Part shown: positions 23,711 through 33,019 of the stretch, piece by piece
Layout of the letters: each line of letters begins with the position of its first letter
Position numbering within the stretch: the stretch's first letter is position 1
Source: Steroidobacter agaridevorans
GTDB lineage: Bacteria > Pseudomonadota > Gammaproteobacteria > Steroidobacterales > Steroidobacteraceae
DNA length: 64,000 nucleotides
Direction of reading: 5' to 3'
Assembly: GCF_009932555.1 (NCBI RefSeq)
Contig: NZ_BLJO01000008.1
Location: forward strand, 182,644 to 246,643
Program-made: the position numbers and the translations under genes
The notes under the pieces: model-generated
What the model was told of the DNA's origin: nothing
What the model saw: only the letters and a program-made list of their open reading frames with translations
Databases searched by the model: none

Positions 23711-26305
23711 ATGAGCAAGAGAAGCACATCTCTGATCGGTGCCGCCGTCACGCTGGCGTTGTTCCAGCAGGCCGCGGTCGCGCAGACGCAGACGACCGAT
23801 CGCAACGAGGTCGAGGAGGTTGTTGTTACCGGTATTCGCGGCAGCTTGCGCGAATCGGTGGAGACCAAGCGCGAGGCGAGCGCCATCGTCGACGTGATCT
23901 CCTCCGAAGACATGGGCAAGTTCCCCGACAAGAACGCGGCCGAATCGTTGTCGCACGTGCCTGGCGTCAACATCGATCGCCAGTTCGGTCAGGGCGAACG
24001 CGTCAGCATCCGCGGCACGGATCCGGCATTGAACCGCACCCTGCTCAACGGGCAGACGGTGGCTTCCGCCGACTGGTTCATTCTCGATTCGCCGGGCCGC
24101 ACGTTCAACTACACGCTGCTCGCGCCCGAGATCGTTTCCAGCCTCGAAGTTTACAAGAGCCCGGAAGCGCGCATCGACGAAGGCAGCATCGGCGGCACCG
24201 TGATTCTCAACACGCATCGGCCGCTCGATCTGCCGGAGAGCACGCTGCGCACCTCGCTCGACTATGCGTACAACGACCGCGCCAAAGAGGGCAAGCCGAA
24301 CTACTCCGCGCTCTACAGCTGGAAGAACGATGCCGATACCTTCGGCGTGATCGTCACGGCGCTGCGGTCCGAAGAGGAACTGGAGCGTCACGGCATCGAG
24401 ACTTTCAGCTATCCGACGGCGAGCGGCGCCAAGATGCCGACCAGCGTCGTGCCGGATGGCTCGGCCGTGTTCCCGAACGCGATCAACTCGGCGCTGTTCA
24501 AGCAGGATCGCACGCGCACCAGCGGCACGATCGGCCTGCAATTGAAGCCGAGCGACAGCTTCGAGCTGAATCTCAACGGCCTGTACGTCAAGGCGGAATA
24601 CGACAACTACAACCAGAGCCGCTATGCCTTCTTCGGCCATAACCTGTCGGCGCCGAACGTCACCCGCGCCACCGTCCGCGACGGCTTGATCACCAGCGCC
24701 GATTTCTCCAACGGCCTGACGCTGCTCGACGCGATCTCCCGGCGCTCGGAAGTGGAAACGTATGCAGTCGATCTGAAGGCTGACTGGCGCGGCGATGGCT
24801 GGAGCGCGAGCGGCACCATCGGCACGACCGAAGCCGACGGCGGCACTCAGCAGCAATACTTCCTCGAGTACGAAGGCTTGGGCGGCTTCTCCTACGACAT
24901 TGGCAAGGAGCGCGCGTCGGTCACTTTCGCCAACGACCCCGCCAACCCCGCTTCCATGCCCGGCATCGGCTTCGGCCAGTCGCGTCAGCAGCCGACGCAT
25001 GACGAAGAGCAGTATGTGCAGGCCGATTTCACGCGCGACCTGGGCTGGGGCCCGATCAATCAGTTGCTGGTGGGCGTGAAATATCGCGAGCACAAGACGG
25101 ATCAGGACTCGCGCCTTGGAAACATCGCCGGCAGCGCGCTTGCCGGACAGGGGCTGGATGACTTTGCGGGCGGCCTGACGCCCGGAAACATGCTGGACGG
25201 CGCCGACGCGAACTCCGGCCTGGAGCGCTGGATGACCGTGGACCGCGGCGCCTTGGAGAATTTCGTAGCGGGCGCGCCTCTGGTGAATCCGTTCACGACC
25301 CCCGTCACGCCGCTGGGCGTCGGCGTATTCACGCCGTTCCCCAATGCCATGTTCAACGTGGAAGAAGAGATCACCAGCGCCTACACGCAATTCAACTTCA
25401 CCGGCGCGGGCTTCCGCGGCAATCTCGGTTTGCGCTACGTGATGACCGACCAGTCCAGCTCGGGTTTCACGGGAGTCGGGGGCGGCGTGTTCGTGCCCAA
25501 TTCTTTCTCGAGGGATTACAACGACTGGCTGCCGAGCTTCAACTTCGCGATGGACGTAGCGGATGACGTGGTGGTGCGCTTGTCGGCGTCACGCACCATG
25601 GCTCGCGCCAACTTCGCCGATCTGGCTTCGTTCCTGGAATTGGACAACACCACCAATTCCGGCCGCGGCGGCAATCCCAATCTCGATCCCTACCGCGCCA
25701 GCAACTTCGACTTGTCGGCCGAGTGGTATCTGGGCAATGAGGGCCTGCTGGCGGTGACGCTGTTCTATAAGGACGTGCGTTCCTTCATCGTCGGCCAGTC
25801 CTCGCCCGAGCAGCAGTTCGACACCAACTCCGGCCTGACCGAGACCTTCGATGTCACTCGTCCGCGCAACGGCGCGGGCGGCGAAATCCAGGGGTCGGAG
25901 CTGACCTTCCAGACCAGCCTGTGGGGCGACTTCGGTCTGCAGGCCAACTACACCTACGCCGATGGCAGCACGGATGAAGGCTTGCAGATTCCGTTCAGCT
26001 CGAAACACACCATCAATCTCACGCCGTACTACGACAACGGCACCATCAACGCCCGCCTGACCTACGGCTGGCGTTCGAAGTACTTCCGTGAGATCGGCCG
26101 CAATGGTGTGGCGGTGACCACCGACGAGTATGCGCAGCTGGACGCTGCGTTCGGCTGGCGCCTGACCGAGAATATCGAGCTGACGGCTCAGATACTCAAC
26201 ATGCTGGACGAGACGCACTACGAGTACGCGGGCGAGGAGAGCCGGTTGCTGAATCTGTACAAGAACGGCCGCCGGTACTTCGCCGGAGTGCGCTTCTCCC
26301 TGTAA
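23711..26305 (+). CDS. TonB-dependent receptor for GlcNAc/chitooligosaccharides
   Basis: The 864-residue outer-membrane receptor has a signal peptide (SLIGAAVTLALFQQAAVAQ), the Ton box EEVVVTGIRGSL near 38, a plug beginning ASAIVDVISSEDMGKFPDKNAAESL, and a barrel ending FAGVRFSL. The KREASAIVD..S.EDMGKFPD.N.AE.L signature belongs to the TIGR01782-type receptors common in polysaccharide-using Proteobacteria. It leads the rightward GlcNAc operon, so import of chitin-derived oligosaccharides is the inferred role. It has no STN domain. Confidence 0.88.
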   Translation: MSKRSTSLIGAAVTLALFQQAAVAQTQTTDRNEVEEVVVTGIRGSLRESVETKREASAIVDVISSEDMGKFPDKNAAESLSHVPGVNIDRQFGQGERVSIRGTDPALNRTLLNGQTVASADWFILDSPGRTFNYTLLAPEIVSSLEVYKSPEARIDEGSIGGTVILNTHRPLDLPESTLRTSLDYAYNDRAKEGKPNYSALYSWKNDADTFGVIVTALRSEEELERHGIETFSYPTASGAKMPTSVVPDGSAVFPNAINSALFKQDRTRTSGTIGLQLKPSDSFELNLNGLYVKAEYDNYNQSRYAFFGHNLSAPNVTRATVRDGLITSADFSNGLTLLDAISRRSEVETYAVDLKADWRGDGWSASGTIGTTEADGGTQQQYFLEYEGLGGFSYDIGKERASVTFANDPANPASMPGIGFGQSRQQPTHDEEQYVQADFTRDLGWGPINQLLVGVKYREHKTDQDSRLGNIAGSALAGQGLDDFAGGLTPGNMLDGADANSGLERWMTVDRGALENFVAGAPLVNPFTTPVTPLGVGVFTPFPNAMFNVEEEITSAYTQFNFTGAGFRGNLGLRYVMTDQSSSGFTGVGGGVFVPNSFSRDYNDWLPSFNFAMDVADDVVVRLSASRTMARANFADLASFLELDNTTNSGRGGNPNLDPYRASNFDLSAEWYLGNEGLLAVTLFYKDVRSFIVGQSSPEQQFDTNSGLTETFDVTRPRNGAGGEIQGSELTFQTSLWGDFGLQANYTYADGSTDEGLQIPFSSKHTINLTPYYDNGTINARLTYGWRSKYFREIGRNGVAVTTDEYAQLDAAFGWRLTENIELTAQILNMLDETHYEYAGEESRLLNLYKNGRRYFAGVRFSL

Positions 26306-26311
26306 CCCACC

Positions 26312-26350
26312 GATCATGGGCCGCGGATTGAAACATCCGCGGCCCTGATC
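26312..26350 (+). other. Large intercistronic hairpin between receptor and hexosaminidase
   Basis: GGGCCGCGGAT (26318-26328) and ATCCGCGGCCC (26335-26345) pair perfectly around the loop TGAAAC. GATCA/TGATC extends the stem past a single bulged base. There is no T-run downstream. Such hairpins often stabilise the upstream mRNA or partly terminate transcription, which would give more receptor than downstream enzymes. Confidence 0.6.
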
Positions 26351-26402
26351 CAAGCTCGTATCCACGGCAGACGCCTCGTCTGAAGCCGGCGAGTACTCAC
26401 GC

Positions 26403-28535
26403 ATGAAGCAAAGACGGATGACCGTTGCGAACCCCACTGTCATGGGGGTGTTGGCCGCTCTCGTGCTGGCGGCCTGTGGCGACAAAGCGCCGCAGCCTTC
26501 GAGCCCGGCGGTAGCAGAGAAGATTTCCATCGTTCCCGCGCCTCGCAAGGTCGAAGCCGGGGCCGGTGTGTTCGTGCTCGGTGGCGACACACGGCTCGAG
26601 TTCGGCGACGGCGTCGACGGCGCGCGCCTCGGCGGTTATCTCACCGACTTGTTACAAAAGACTTACGGCATTGGCCTGGGCGCCAACGGCAATGCTCCCA
26701 ATTCCAATGTGATTCGTTTCGAGCTCACGGCCAGCGAGAGCGCGGCCGGCCCTGAAGGCTATTCGCTGTTGTCTTCCCCCTCACGAATCGTCATCTCCGC
26801 CGGCGACTCTCGCGGCCTTTTCTACGGTGCAGTGACCCTCTGGCAGTTGCTGTCGAAGCAGAAGGACGGGTTCATCGTTCCTGCCGTCACCATCGAAGAC
26901 TCGCCGCGTTTCGGCTGGCGTGGATTGATGCTGGACTCGGCGCGTCACTATCAACCGCCCGAGTTCATCCGCAAGTTCATCGATGTGATGGCGCTGCATA
27001 AATTGAATGTGCTGCATTGGCATCTCACCGACGACCAGGCGTGGCGTCTGGAGATCAAGAAATATCCGCGCCTCACGGAGGTGGGTGCGTGGCGCGTGCC
27101 AGCGGGTCCCGCGGCTGCTGCCGATATCGATCCGGCCACCGGCAAGCCGCGCCTGTACGGCGGTTTCTATTCGCAGGAGGAGGTGAGAGAGCTCGTCGCT
27201 TACGCGAAGTCTCGCAACATCACCATCGTTCCCGAGATCGACATGCCCGGTCACGCCAGCGCCGCCATCGCTGCTTATCCAAAGCTGGCGGTGATCGACC
27301 GGCCCTCCGCCGATGTGCCGGCCGATTGGGGCGTGTATCCCAATCTGTTCAATGTCGAGGAGTCGACTTTCCAGTTCCTCGAAGACGTGCTGGCAGAAGT
27401 CGTCACGCTATTCCCGGGACAATACATCCACGTCGGCGGCGACGAGGCGGTCAAGGATCAGTGGCAGGCTTCGCGTCGTGTGCAGGCTCGCATGCGTGAG
27501 TTGGGTGCGAAGGATGAGCATGAGATGCAGAGTCTTTTCATCCGGCGCATGGAAAAGTTCCTGACTGGCCAAGGCCGGCGCATGATCGGCTGGGATGAAA
27601 TTCTCGAAGGCGGTCTGGCGCCGAATGCCACGGTGATGTCATGGCGTGGCATCGATGGAGCTGTTGCGGCTGCAGCGGCCGGGCACGACACGGTGTTGTC
27701 GCCGCAGCCGACGCTTTACTTCGATCGACGGCCTTTCGAGACGCCGAGCTCGCCGGGGCGTGTCGAGATCTCGACGCTGGAGAACGTGTATGCGTTCGAT
27801 CCCGCGCCGGCGGCGATCAGCGAAGAGCAGCGCAAGCATATCCTCGGCGTGCAGGCGAACATCTGGGTGGAACATATCCGTACACCGGATCGAGTCGAGT
27901 TCATGGCCTTCCCGCGTGCGGCCGCGCTCGCCGAGGTCGGTTGGTCGCCGGCCAAGGATTGGGTCGGGTTCTCCGAACGGATGCCGGCGCAGCTGGAGCG
28001 TTACAAATTGCTCGATGTCCGTTTTGCCGAAGCGCCCCTGCCGAGGCCTGTGGACCCGCTCCGGCGCATCAGTCACGAGATGGCGCTGTGCACGGACAAG
28101 ATTGCGCTGTCGTTGGAAGACGATGCGCCGATCACGGGCACTCGCGCCGTCTTCAAAGTCGACATCATGAATCCTTGCTGGCTGTTCAAAGGCGCGGACC
28201 TTTCCAAGGTCAACGCGTTGGTGGCCTCTGTGGGCCAGGTGCCCTTCAATTTCCAGATCGGCGCTGCGGTAAAGGAGATTCCTTTGCACAAACCGGCGAC
28301 GCCCGCCGGCGAGCTGGAAGTGCGTCTCGACGATTGCAACGGCGAGCGCATTGCGGTGCTGCCGCTGGCGCCCGCGGTCGGGAATTTCGCCGTGACGACT
28401 TTGCCGGCGGCGAACATCACGCCGCGTGAGGGCAGGCACGATCTGTGTCTCACGTTCACCCGGAAGAGCATCGACCCGATCTGGGTCATCGATTCCATCG
28501 AATTGAAAACCACTTCGGTGGCGGGGACGGAATGA
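26403..28535 (+). CDS. Beta-N-acetylhexosaminidase, GH20, lipoprotein
   Basis: The 710-residue enzyme has a lipoprotein signal (VLAALVLAACGDKA, Cys25) and a GH20b-like N-terminal domain to about 165. The GH20 barrel includes GLMLDSARHYQPPEFIRKF, LHWHLTDDQAWRLEIKKYP and the catalytic pair in HVGGDEAVKDQW (Asp347, Glu348). A C-terminal accessory domain follows. It releases GlcNAc from chitooligosaccharides or glycans in the periplasm. Its stop overlaps the next gene's start by 4 bp. ATG 26418 is another possible start. Confidence 0.93.
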   Translation: MKQRRMTVANPTVMGVLAALVLAACGDKAPQPSSPAVAEKISIVPAPRKVEAGAGVFVLGGDTRLEFGDGVDGARLGGYLTDLLQKTYGIGLGANGNAPNSNVIRFELTASESAAGPEGYSLLSSPSRIVISAGDSRGLFYGAVTLWQLLSKQKDGFIVPAVTIEDSPRFGWRGLMLDSARHYQPPEFIRKFIDVMALHKLNVLHWHLTDDQAWRLEIKKYPRLTEVGAWRVPAGPAAAADIDPATGKPRLYGGFYSQEEVRELVAYAKSRNITIVPEIDMPGHASAAIAAYPKLAVIDRPSADVPADWGVYPNLFNVEESTFQFLEDVLAEVVTLFPGQYIHVGGDEAVKDQWQASRRVQARMRELGAKDEHEMQSLFIRRMEKFLTGQGRRMIGWDEILEGGLAPNATVMSWRGIDGAVAAAAAGHDTVLSPQPTLYFDRRPFETPSSPGRVEISTLENVYAFDPAPAAISEEQRKHILGVQANIWVEHIRTPDRVEFMAFPRAAALAEVGWSPAKDWVGFSERMPAQLERYKLLDVRFAEAPLPRPVDPLRRISHEMALCTDKIALSLEDDAPITGTRAVFKVDIMNPCWLFKGADLSKVNALVASVGQVPFNFQIGAAVKEIPLHKPATPAGELEVRLDDCNGERIAVLPLAPAVGNFAVTTLPAANITPREGRHDLCLTFTRKSIDPIWVIDSIELKTTSVAGTE

Positions 28536-31078
28536 GCAGTTCTGCAAATCTGCTGAAGCTCCACTCGCCGCTGCGCGGCTGGTGCGCGTCGCTGGATGAA
28601 ACGCCCGATGAGGTGTTCGCGCAACGTTTCCTCGGTGACGGCGTGGCTATCGATCCCACGGGCGATACGCTGCACGCGCCTTGTGACGGGGAGATTGTGT
28701 CTGTGGCTGCGTCCAAGCATGCGGTTGCGTTGAGAGCGGAGAACGGCGCGGAGATTCTGCTGCACGTTGGCATCGATACCGTTGCGCTCGGCGGCAACGG
28801 ATTCGAGACTTTGGTTCAACCGGGTGCGCGAGTCAGTCGCGGCCAGCCGCTATTGAAGTTAGACCTCGATGTGCTCGCTCGCGGCGCGAAGAGCTTGATT
28901 ACGCCGATGCTGATTACTAATGGCGATCGGTTCGCGATGGCCAACGCGTGCGTCGGGGTGGCGGTTGAGGTTGGCGATGCGCTGTTCGATGTGGTCGCGA
29001 CGGGAACAAACGCTGCGGCGGCTTCGAGCGGCGCGGAGCAGGAGCAGGCGTTGAGCTTCGTCGTGCCGTTAGAGCACGGGATTCATGCGCGGCCGGCGGC
29101 GTTGATTGCGAACTTCGCGAAGACCCAGGCGGGTGAGATTACAGTTTCAGCGCATGGTCGCAGCGCTAATGCGAGAAGCGCGGTGTCGTTGATGGCGCTG
29201 GGCGTGAAGCACGGCGATGAGATGACGCTGATCGCTCGCGGCGCTGGCGCGGCCACTGTGCTCGAGCAGCTCAAGCAGCTGGTCCTTAACATCAAGGAAG
29301 CGCCGCATGTCGGAGAGGCGAAGGCTTTGGCGCAGAACGCTGTCTCAGTCGCAGCGTCGCCGCCTGCCAGCTCCAACCGGCTGCGCGGTGTGATCGCCAG
29401 TCGCGGTCTCGCGGTCGGTCGTGCGGTCACTCTCAAGGCCGCCGAGATCGCCGTCGTCGAAGCCGGCCGGGGCATCGCTCACGAAAGCGCCGAGTTCGAG
29501 CGCGCGCGCGAGGAAGTACGGACCAGGCTCAACCAACTCGCTCAGCACTCGCAGGGCGCGGCGAAGGAAGTCATCACTGCCCATCTCGAATTCATCGACG
29601 ACTGGGAGCTCGTCGCCTCGGCTCGGCGCGCGATCTCTCGTGGCAAGAGCGCCGCCTTCGCATGGCGTCGCGCTGTACGAGACAGCGCAGACACACTGCG
29701 TGCACTCGGCGACCCGCGCATGTCCGAACGAGTCGACGACCTGATCGATCTGGAATCTCAAGTCCTGCTCGCCCTCAGCGGCGAAGCGCCGGCCGCGATT
29801 CCTCAACTCCCCGACCGCGCCATCCTCGTCGCCGACGATCTCAAACCATCGCAACTCGTTTCGCTCGACGCCACCAGACTCGCCGGCATCTGTCTTGCGG
29901 CAGGCGGCCCAACCTCGCACGTTGCGATCCTCGCAGCTGCGATGGGCGTGCCCGCGCTCGTCGCGCTCGGCCAGTCCGTGCTAAGTATTGAAGACGGCGC
30001 CTGGCTCGTACTCGACGCCGAGCAGGGCGCGCTAACGATTTCTCCGGATCAAGTCGCACTCGCCGCCGCCGAACAAACATTGACGCAGCGAAAGCAGCGT
30101 CAGCAAAGCGAGCGGGCGGCAGCGCATGTGGAGTGTCGCACAGCCGACGGTGAGCGCATCGAAGTGTTCGCGAATCTCGGCTCCATCGCCGAGGCACAAG
30201 TGGCAGTCGCGCACGGCGCAGAAGGCTGCGGTTTGCTCCGCACCGAGTTCCTCTTCCTCGAGCGCGATGCGCCTCCGAGCGAAGACGAACAGCTCCAGCA
30301 GTACCAAGGCATCGCACGCGCGCTCGAGAACCGGCCACTCGTCATTCGCACATTGGACATCGGTGGCGACAAGCCCATTCCGTACTTGCCATTGCCCGCC
30401 GAAGAGAATCCGGCACTCGGCCTCCGCGGCGTGCGTACGAGTTTGTGGCGTCCGGATCTGCTGAGAGTCCAGCTGCGAGCCATCCTCAGGGTGCAGCCCG
30501 TCGAGCAGTGTCGTGTGCTTTTGCCGATGATCACGGATCCGGCCGAGATTCGCGCGGTCCGTCGGATGCTCGATGAAGTGCGCCGTGAGTTGGGCATCGG
30601 CTCGCCGGTGGAAGTAGGCGCAATGATCGAGACGCCCGCATCCGCTGTGATCGCCGACCGGATCGCGCGTGAAGTGGATTTCCTGAGCATCGGCACGAAC
30701 GATCTCACGCAGTACACGCTTGCGATGGATCGAGGCCACGCCGAGCTGGCACATCGCATCGACGGCTTGCATCCGGCGGTCTTGAACCTGATCGCGATGA
30801 CCGTCGACGCGGCCAACGAACACGACAAGCTGGTCGCGGTGTGTGGCGGCCTGGCGTCCGAACCGGCGGCCGTGCCGATCCTCATCGGCCTCGGTGTGCG
30901 TGAGCTCTCGGTCGTGCCCACACTGGTGCCGCAATTGAAAAGTCTGATTCGCACTGTGACCGTCGACGCCTGTCGCTCGCTGGCCGAGCGCGCGCTGGCG
31001 ATGGATACGGCAGAAGCAGTGCGAGCATTGGCCAATGAAGCAATGACGCCTGCGCGAGGCTTGCTGGCGGCGGAATAG
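28532..31078 (+). CDS. PTS EIIA-HPr-Enzyme I fusion
   Basis: The 848-residue protein fuses three PTS parts: a glucose-family EIIA (about 1-160, His78 in EILLHVGIDTV), HPr (about 173-260, His185 in HGIHARPAAL) and Enzyme I (about 285-848, His463 in GGPTSHVAIL, with the PEP-binding IETPASAVIADRI and FLSIGTNDLTQYTLAMDR). It passes phosphate from PEP through one polypeptide to the membrane EIICB encoded next. The start at 28532 overlaps the hexosaminidase stop (ATGA). All three phosphorylated histidines are present. Confidence 0.94.
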   Translation: MSSSANLLKLHSPLRGWCASLDETPDEVFAQRFLGDGVAIDPTGDTLHAPCDGEIVSVAASKHAVALRAENGAEILLHVGIDTVALGGNGFETLVQPGARVSRGQPLLKLDLDVLARGAKSLITPMLITNGDRFAMANACVGVAVEVGDALFDVVATGTNAAAASSGAEQEQALSFVVPLEHGIHARPAALIANFAKTQAGEITVSAHGRSANARSAVSLMALGVKHGDEMTLIARGAGAATVLEQLKQLVLNIKEAPHVGEAKALAQNAVSVAASPPASSNRLRGVIASRGLAVGRAVTLKAAEIAVVEAGRGIAHESAEFERAREEVRTRLNQLAQHSQGAAKEVITAHLEFIDDWELVASARRAISRGKSAAFAWRRAVRDSADTLRALGDPRMSERVDDLIDLESQVLLALSGEAPAAIPQLPDRAILVADDLKPSQLVSLDATRLAGICLAAGGPTSHVAILAAAMGVPALVALGQSVLSIEDGAWLVLDAEQGALTISPDQVALAAAEQTLTQRKQRQQSERAAAHVECRTADGERIEVFANLGSIAEAQVAVAHGAEGCGLLRTEFLFLERDAPPSEDEQLQQYQGIARALENRPLVIRTLDIGGDKPIPYLPLPAEENPALGLRGVRTSLWRPDLLRVQLRAILRVQPVEQCRVLLPMITDPAEIRAVRRMLDEVRRELGIGSPVEVGAMIETPASAVIADRIAREVDFLSIGTNDLTQYTLAMDRGHAELAHRIDGLHPAVLNLIAMTVDAANEHDKLVAVCGGLASEPAAVPILIGLGVRELSVVPTLVPQLKSLIRTVTVDACRSLAERALAMDTAEAVRALANEAMTPARGLLAAE

Positions 31079-31103
31079 CAGAGCTTCCGCAGGGGGTGAG
31101 GTG

Positions 31104-32843
31104 ATGAAAAACATAATTACCGGCTTGCAGTCCATCGGCCGCGCGCTGATGCTGCCGATCGCCGTGCTGCCGGTGGCGGCGCTGCTGCTGCGCCTGGGGC
31201 AGCAGGATCTGCTCGACATTCCCGCGATTGCTGCTGCCGGCGACGCCATCTTTTCCAATCTCGGCCTGCTGTTCGCGATGGGCGTGGCAGTCGGTCTTGC
31301 GCGCGAGAATCACGGCGCGGCGGGCCTGGCGAGCGTGGTCGGCTATTTGGTGACAACGAAGGGCGCTGAAGTGCTGATTTCCGTGCCGCCGGAAGTAACG
31401 GCGCAGTTGGCCGGTCAAGCGCGCGACTTCGCAATCGCGGCGTTTCGCGAACGTGAGCTTGCCAAGCTCAGTGTGCCCGCCGGCTTGATCAACGGTCTGG
31501 TCGCAGGCTACCTGTACAACCGTTACAGCGACATTCGTCTGCCGGCCTATCTGGCGTTCTTCGGCGGCCGGCGCTTCGTGCCGATTGCAAGCGGCACCGC
31601 CGGCATCGTCCTCGCGTTGGCGTTCGGTTTCGGCTGGCCCATCCTCGAGCGCGGCATGGATGCGACGAGCGAAGCGATCCTGGCGTCCGATTCCATCGGA
31701 GTGTTCGCCTACGGTGTGTTGAACCGCGTGCTCATCGTCACCGGGCTGCATCACATTCTGAACAACGTTGCCTGGTTCCTGCTCGGCGACTACCAGGGCG
31801 TGACCGGCGACCTGAAACGTTTCTTCGCCGGCGATCCGACCGCGGGCGCCTTCATGTCGGGCCACTTCCCCGTGATGATGTTTGGTTTGCCGGCAGCGTG
31901 CCTGGCCATGTATCGAGCGGCGCTTCCGCAGCGTCGCGCCGCCGTGGGCGGCATGTTCTTCTCGATGGCCCTGACGTCGTTTCTCACGGGCGTGACCGAG
32001 CCGATCGAGTTTTCCTTCATGTTCCTGGCGCCGGTGTTGTACGGCATTCACGCCGTGTTGACCGGCGTCGCGATGGTCGTCATGGATCTGTTGAACGTGC
32101 GGCTGGGCTTTGGCTTCTCGGCCGGCTTGTTCGACTACGTGTTGAACTACAGCAAGGCCACGCAGCCGCTATGGCTGCTGCCGATCGGTCTGGTGTACTT
32201 CGCGTTGTACTACGGCCTGTTCCGATTCTTCATCGCTCGTTTCAATCTCGCGACACCGGGGCGTGAGGTCGAAGACACGGCGAGCGCGAGCAGCGACGCC
32301 GGCACGCAGGACGACGCCGTTCAGGGTTGGATTCGCGGGCTCGGCGGCGCAAGCAATCTGGTTGCTGTCGATGCGTGCACGACCCGACTGCGATTGTCGA
32401 TCGCCGATCAAAAGGCGGTGAATGAAGCGGCGCTCAAAGCGCTCGGCGCCCGAGGTTTCGTGCGGCCGTCACAGCAAACATTACAAGTCGTGGTGGGTCC
32501 CATCGCGGATCAGCTGGCTTCGTCGATTCGTGCTGGACTCAGGCTGCCTGCAAGCGTTGCGGACACACCGCCCGCATCCCATGTCGCTGCGCCGATTGCA
32601 ACGAGCAGCCTCTCCGCCAAGCAATTGCTGCAATCGCTCGGCGGTATCGAGAACATTCGCGACATGCGAGCGGCTGCCAGCCGCATTTGCTTCACGGTTC
32701 GCGATGATGCGGCCGTTTCAGCTGATGTTGCCAAGCTCGCAGGCGTGCGAGGTATTGCACGCCCGATGGCTAACAGTATTCACATCCTCATCGGTCCGGC
32801 TGCGCCCGGCGTGCTCGCCGAACTAGGGCGTCTGCGAGTTTGA
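31104..32843 (+). CDS. nagE: PTS N-acetylglucosamine transporter EIICB with second EIIB-like domain
   Basis: The 579-residue membrane protein has an EIIC domain (about 1-385; GLHHILNNVAWF, FLTGVTEPIEFSFMFLAP) and an EIIB domain with phosphorylated Cys425 (VDACTTRLRLSI). A second EIIB-like domain occupies about 505-579. In the second copy the aligned Cys is Ala524 (MRAAASRICFTV), so it cannot carry phosphate in the usual way. It would import GlcNAc as GlcNAc-6-P, fed by the upstream fusion whose EIIA supplies the missing domain. AGGGGG precedes the start; GTG 31101 is also possible. Confidence 0.92.
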   Translation: MKNIITGLQSIGRALMLPIAVLPVAALLLRLGQQDLLDIPAIAAAGDAIFSNLGLLFAMGVAVGLARENHGAAGLASVVGYLVTTKGAEVLISVPPEVTAQLAGQARDFAIAAFRERELAKLSVPAGLINGLVAGYLYNRYSDIRLPAYLAFFGGRRFVPIASGTAGIVLALAFGFGWPILERGMDATSEAILASDSIGVFAYGVLNRVLIVTGLHHILNNVAWFLLGDYQGVTGDLKRFFAGDPTAGAFMSGHFPVMMFGLPAACLAMYRAALPQRRAAVGGMFFSMALTSFLTGVTEPIEFSFMFLAPVLYGIHAVLTGVAMVVMDLLNVRLGFGFSAGLFDYVLNYSKATQPLWLLPIGLVYFALYYGLFRFFIARFNLATPGREVEDTASASSDAGTQDDAVQGWIRGLGGASNLVAVDACTTRLRLSIADQKAVNEAALKALGARGFVRPSQQTLQVVVGPIADQLASSIRAGLRLPASVADTPPASHVAAPIATSSLSAKQLLQSLGGIENIRDMRAAASRICFTVRDDAAVSADVAKLAGVRGIARPMANSIHILIGPAAPGVLAELGRLRV

Positions 32844-32850
32844 TCGCACC

Positions 32851-32874
32851 GGAATGGCGCTGTCGCGCCATTCC
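32851..32874 (+). terminator. Hairpin after nagE, possible terminator
   Basis: GGAATGGCG and CGCCATTCC pair perfectly around CTGTCG, 7 bp after the nagE stop. A second stem (GCGCCCG/CGGGCGC, 32893-32916) follows. The downstream TTCCTTCCC is only a weak T-run, so termination may be partial. Confidence 0.5.
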
Positions 32875-33019
32875 TTCCCACCGGCTCCTATCGCGCCCGG
32901 ACGTTGCGTCGGGCGCAACAAACATCGCGCGCGCATGTGCTTGTACCCGCATGTGCGAAGAGCATTCTATGGTCAAGGCAACGCTGCTGAGCTCACCACA
33001 AGAATGTATGGGGTACATC

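Noticed and set aside
23657-25390. 577-codon open frame on the minus strand
   Set aside because: It is antisense to the GlcNAc receptor, which has a signal peptide, Ton box and plug. The antisense product has no domain or signal and is a shadow.
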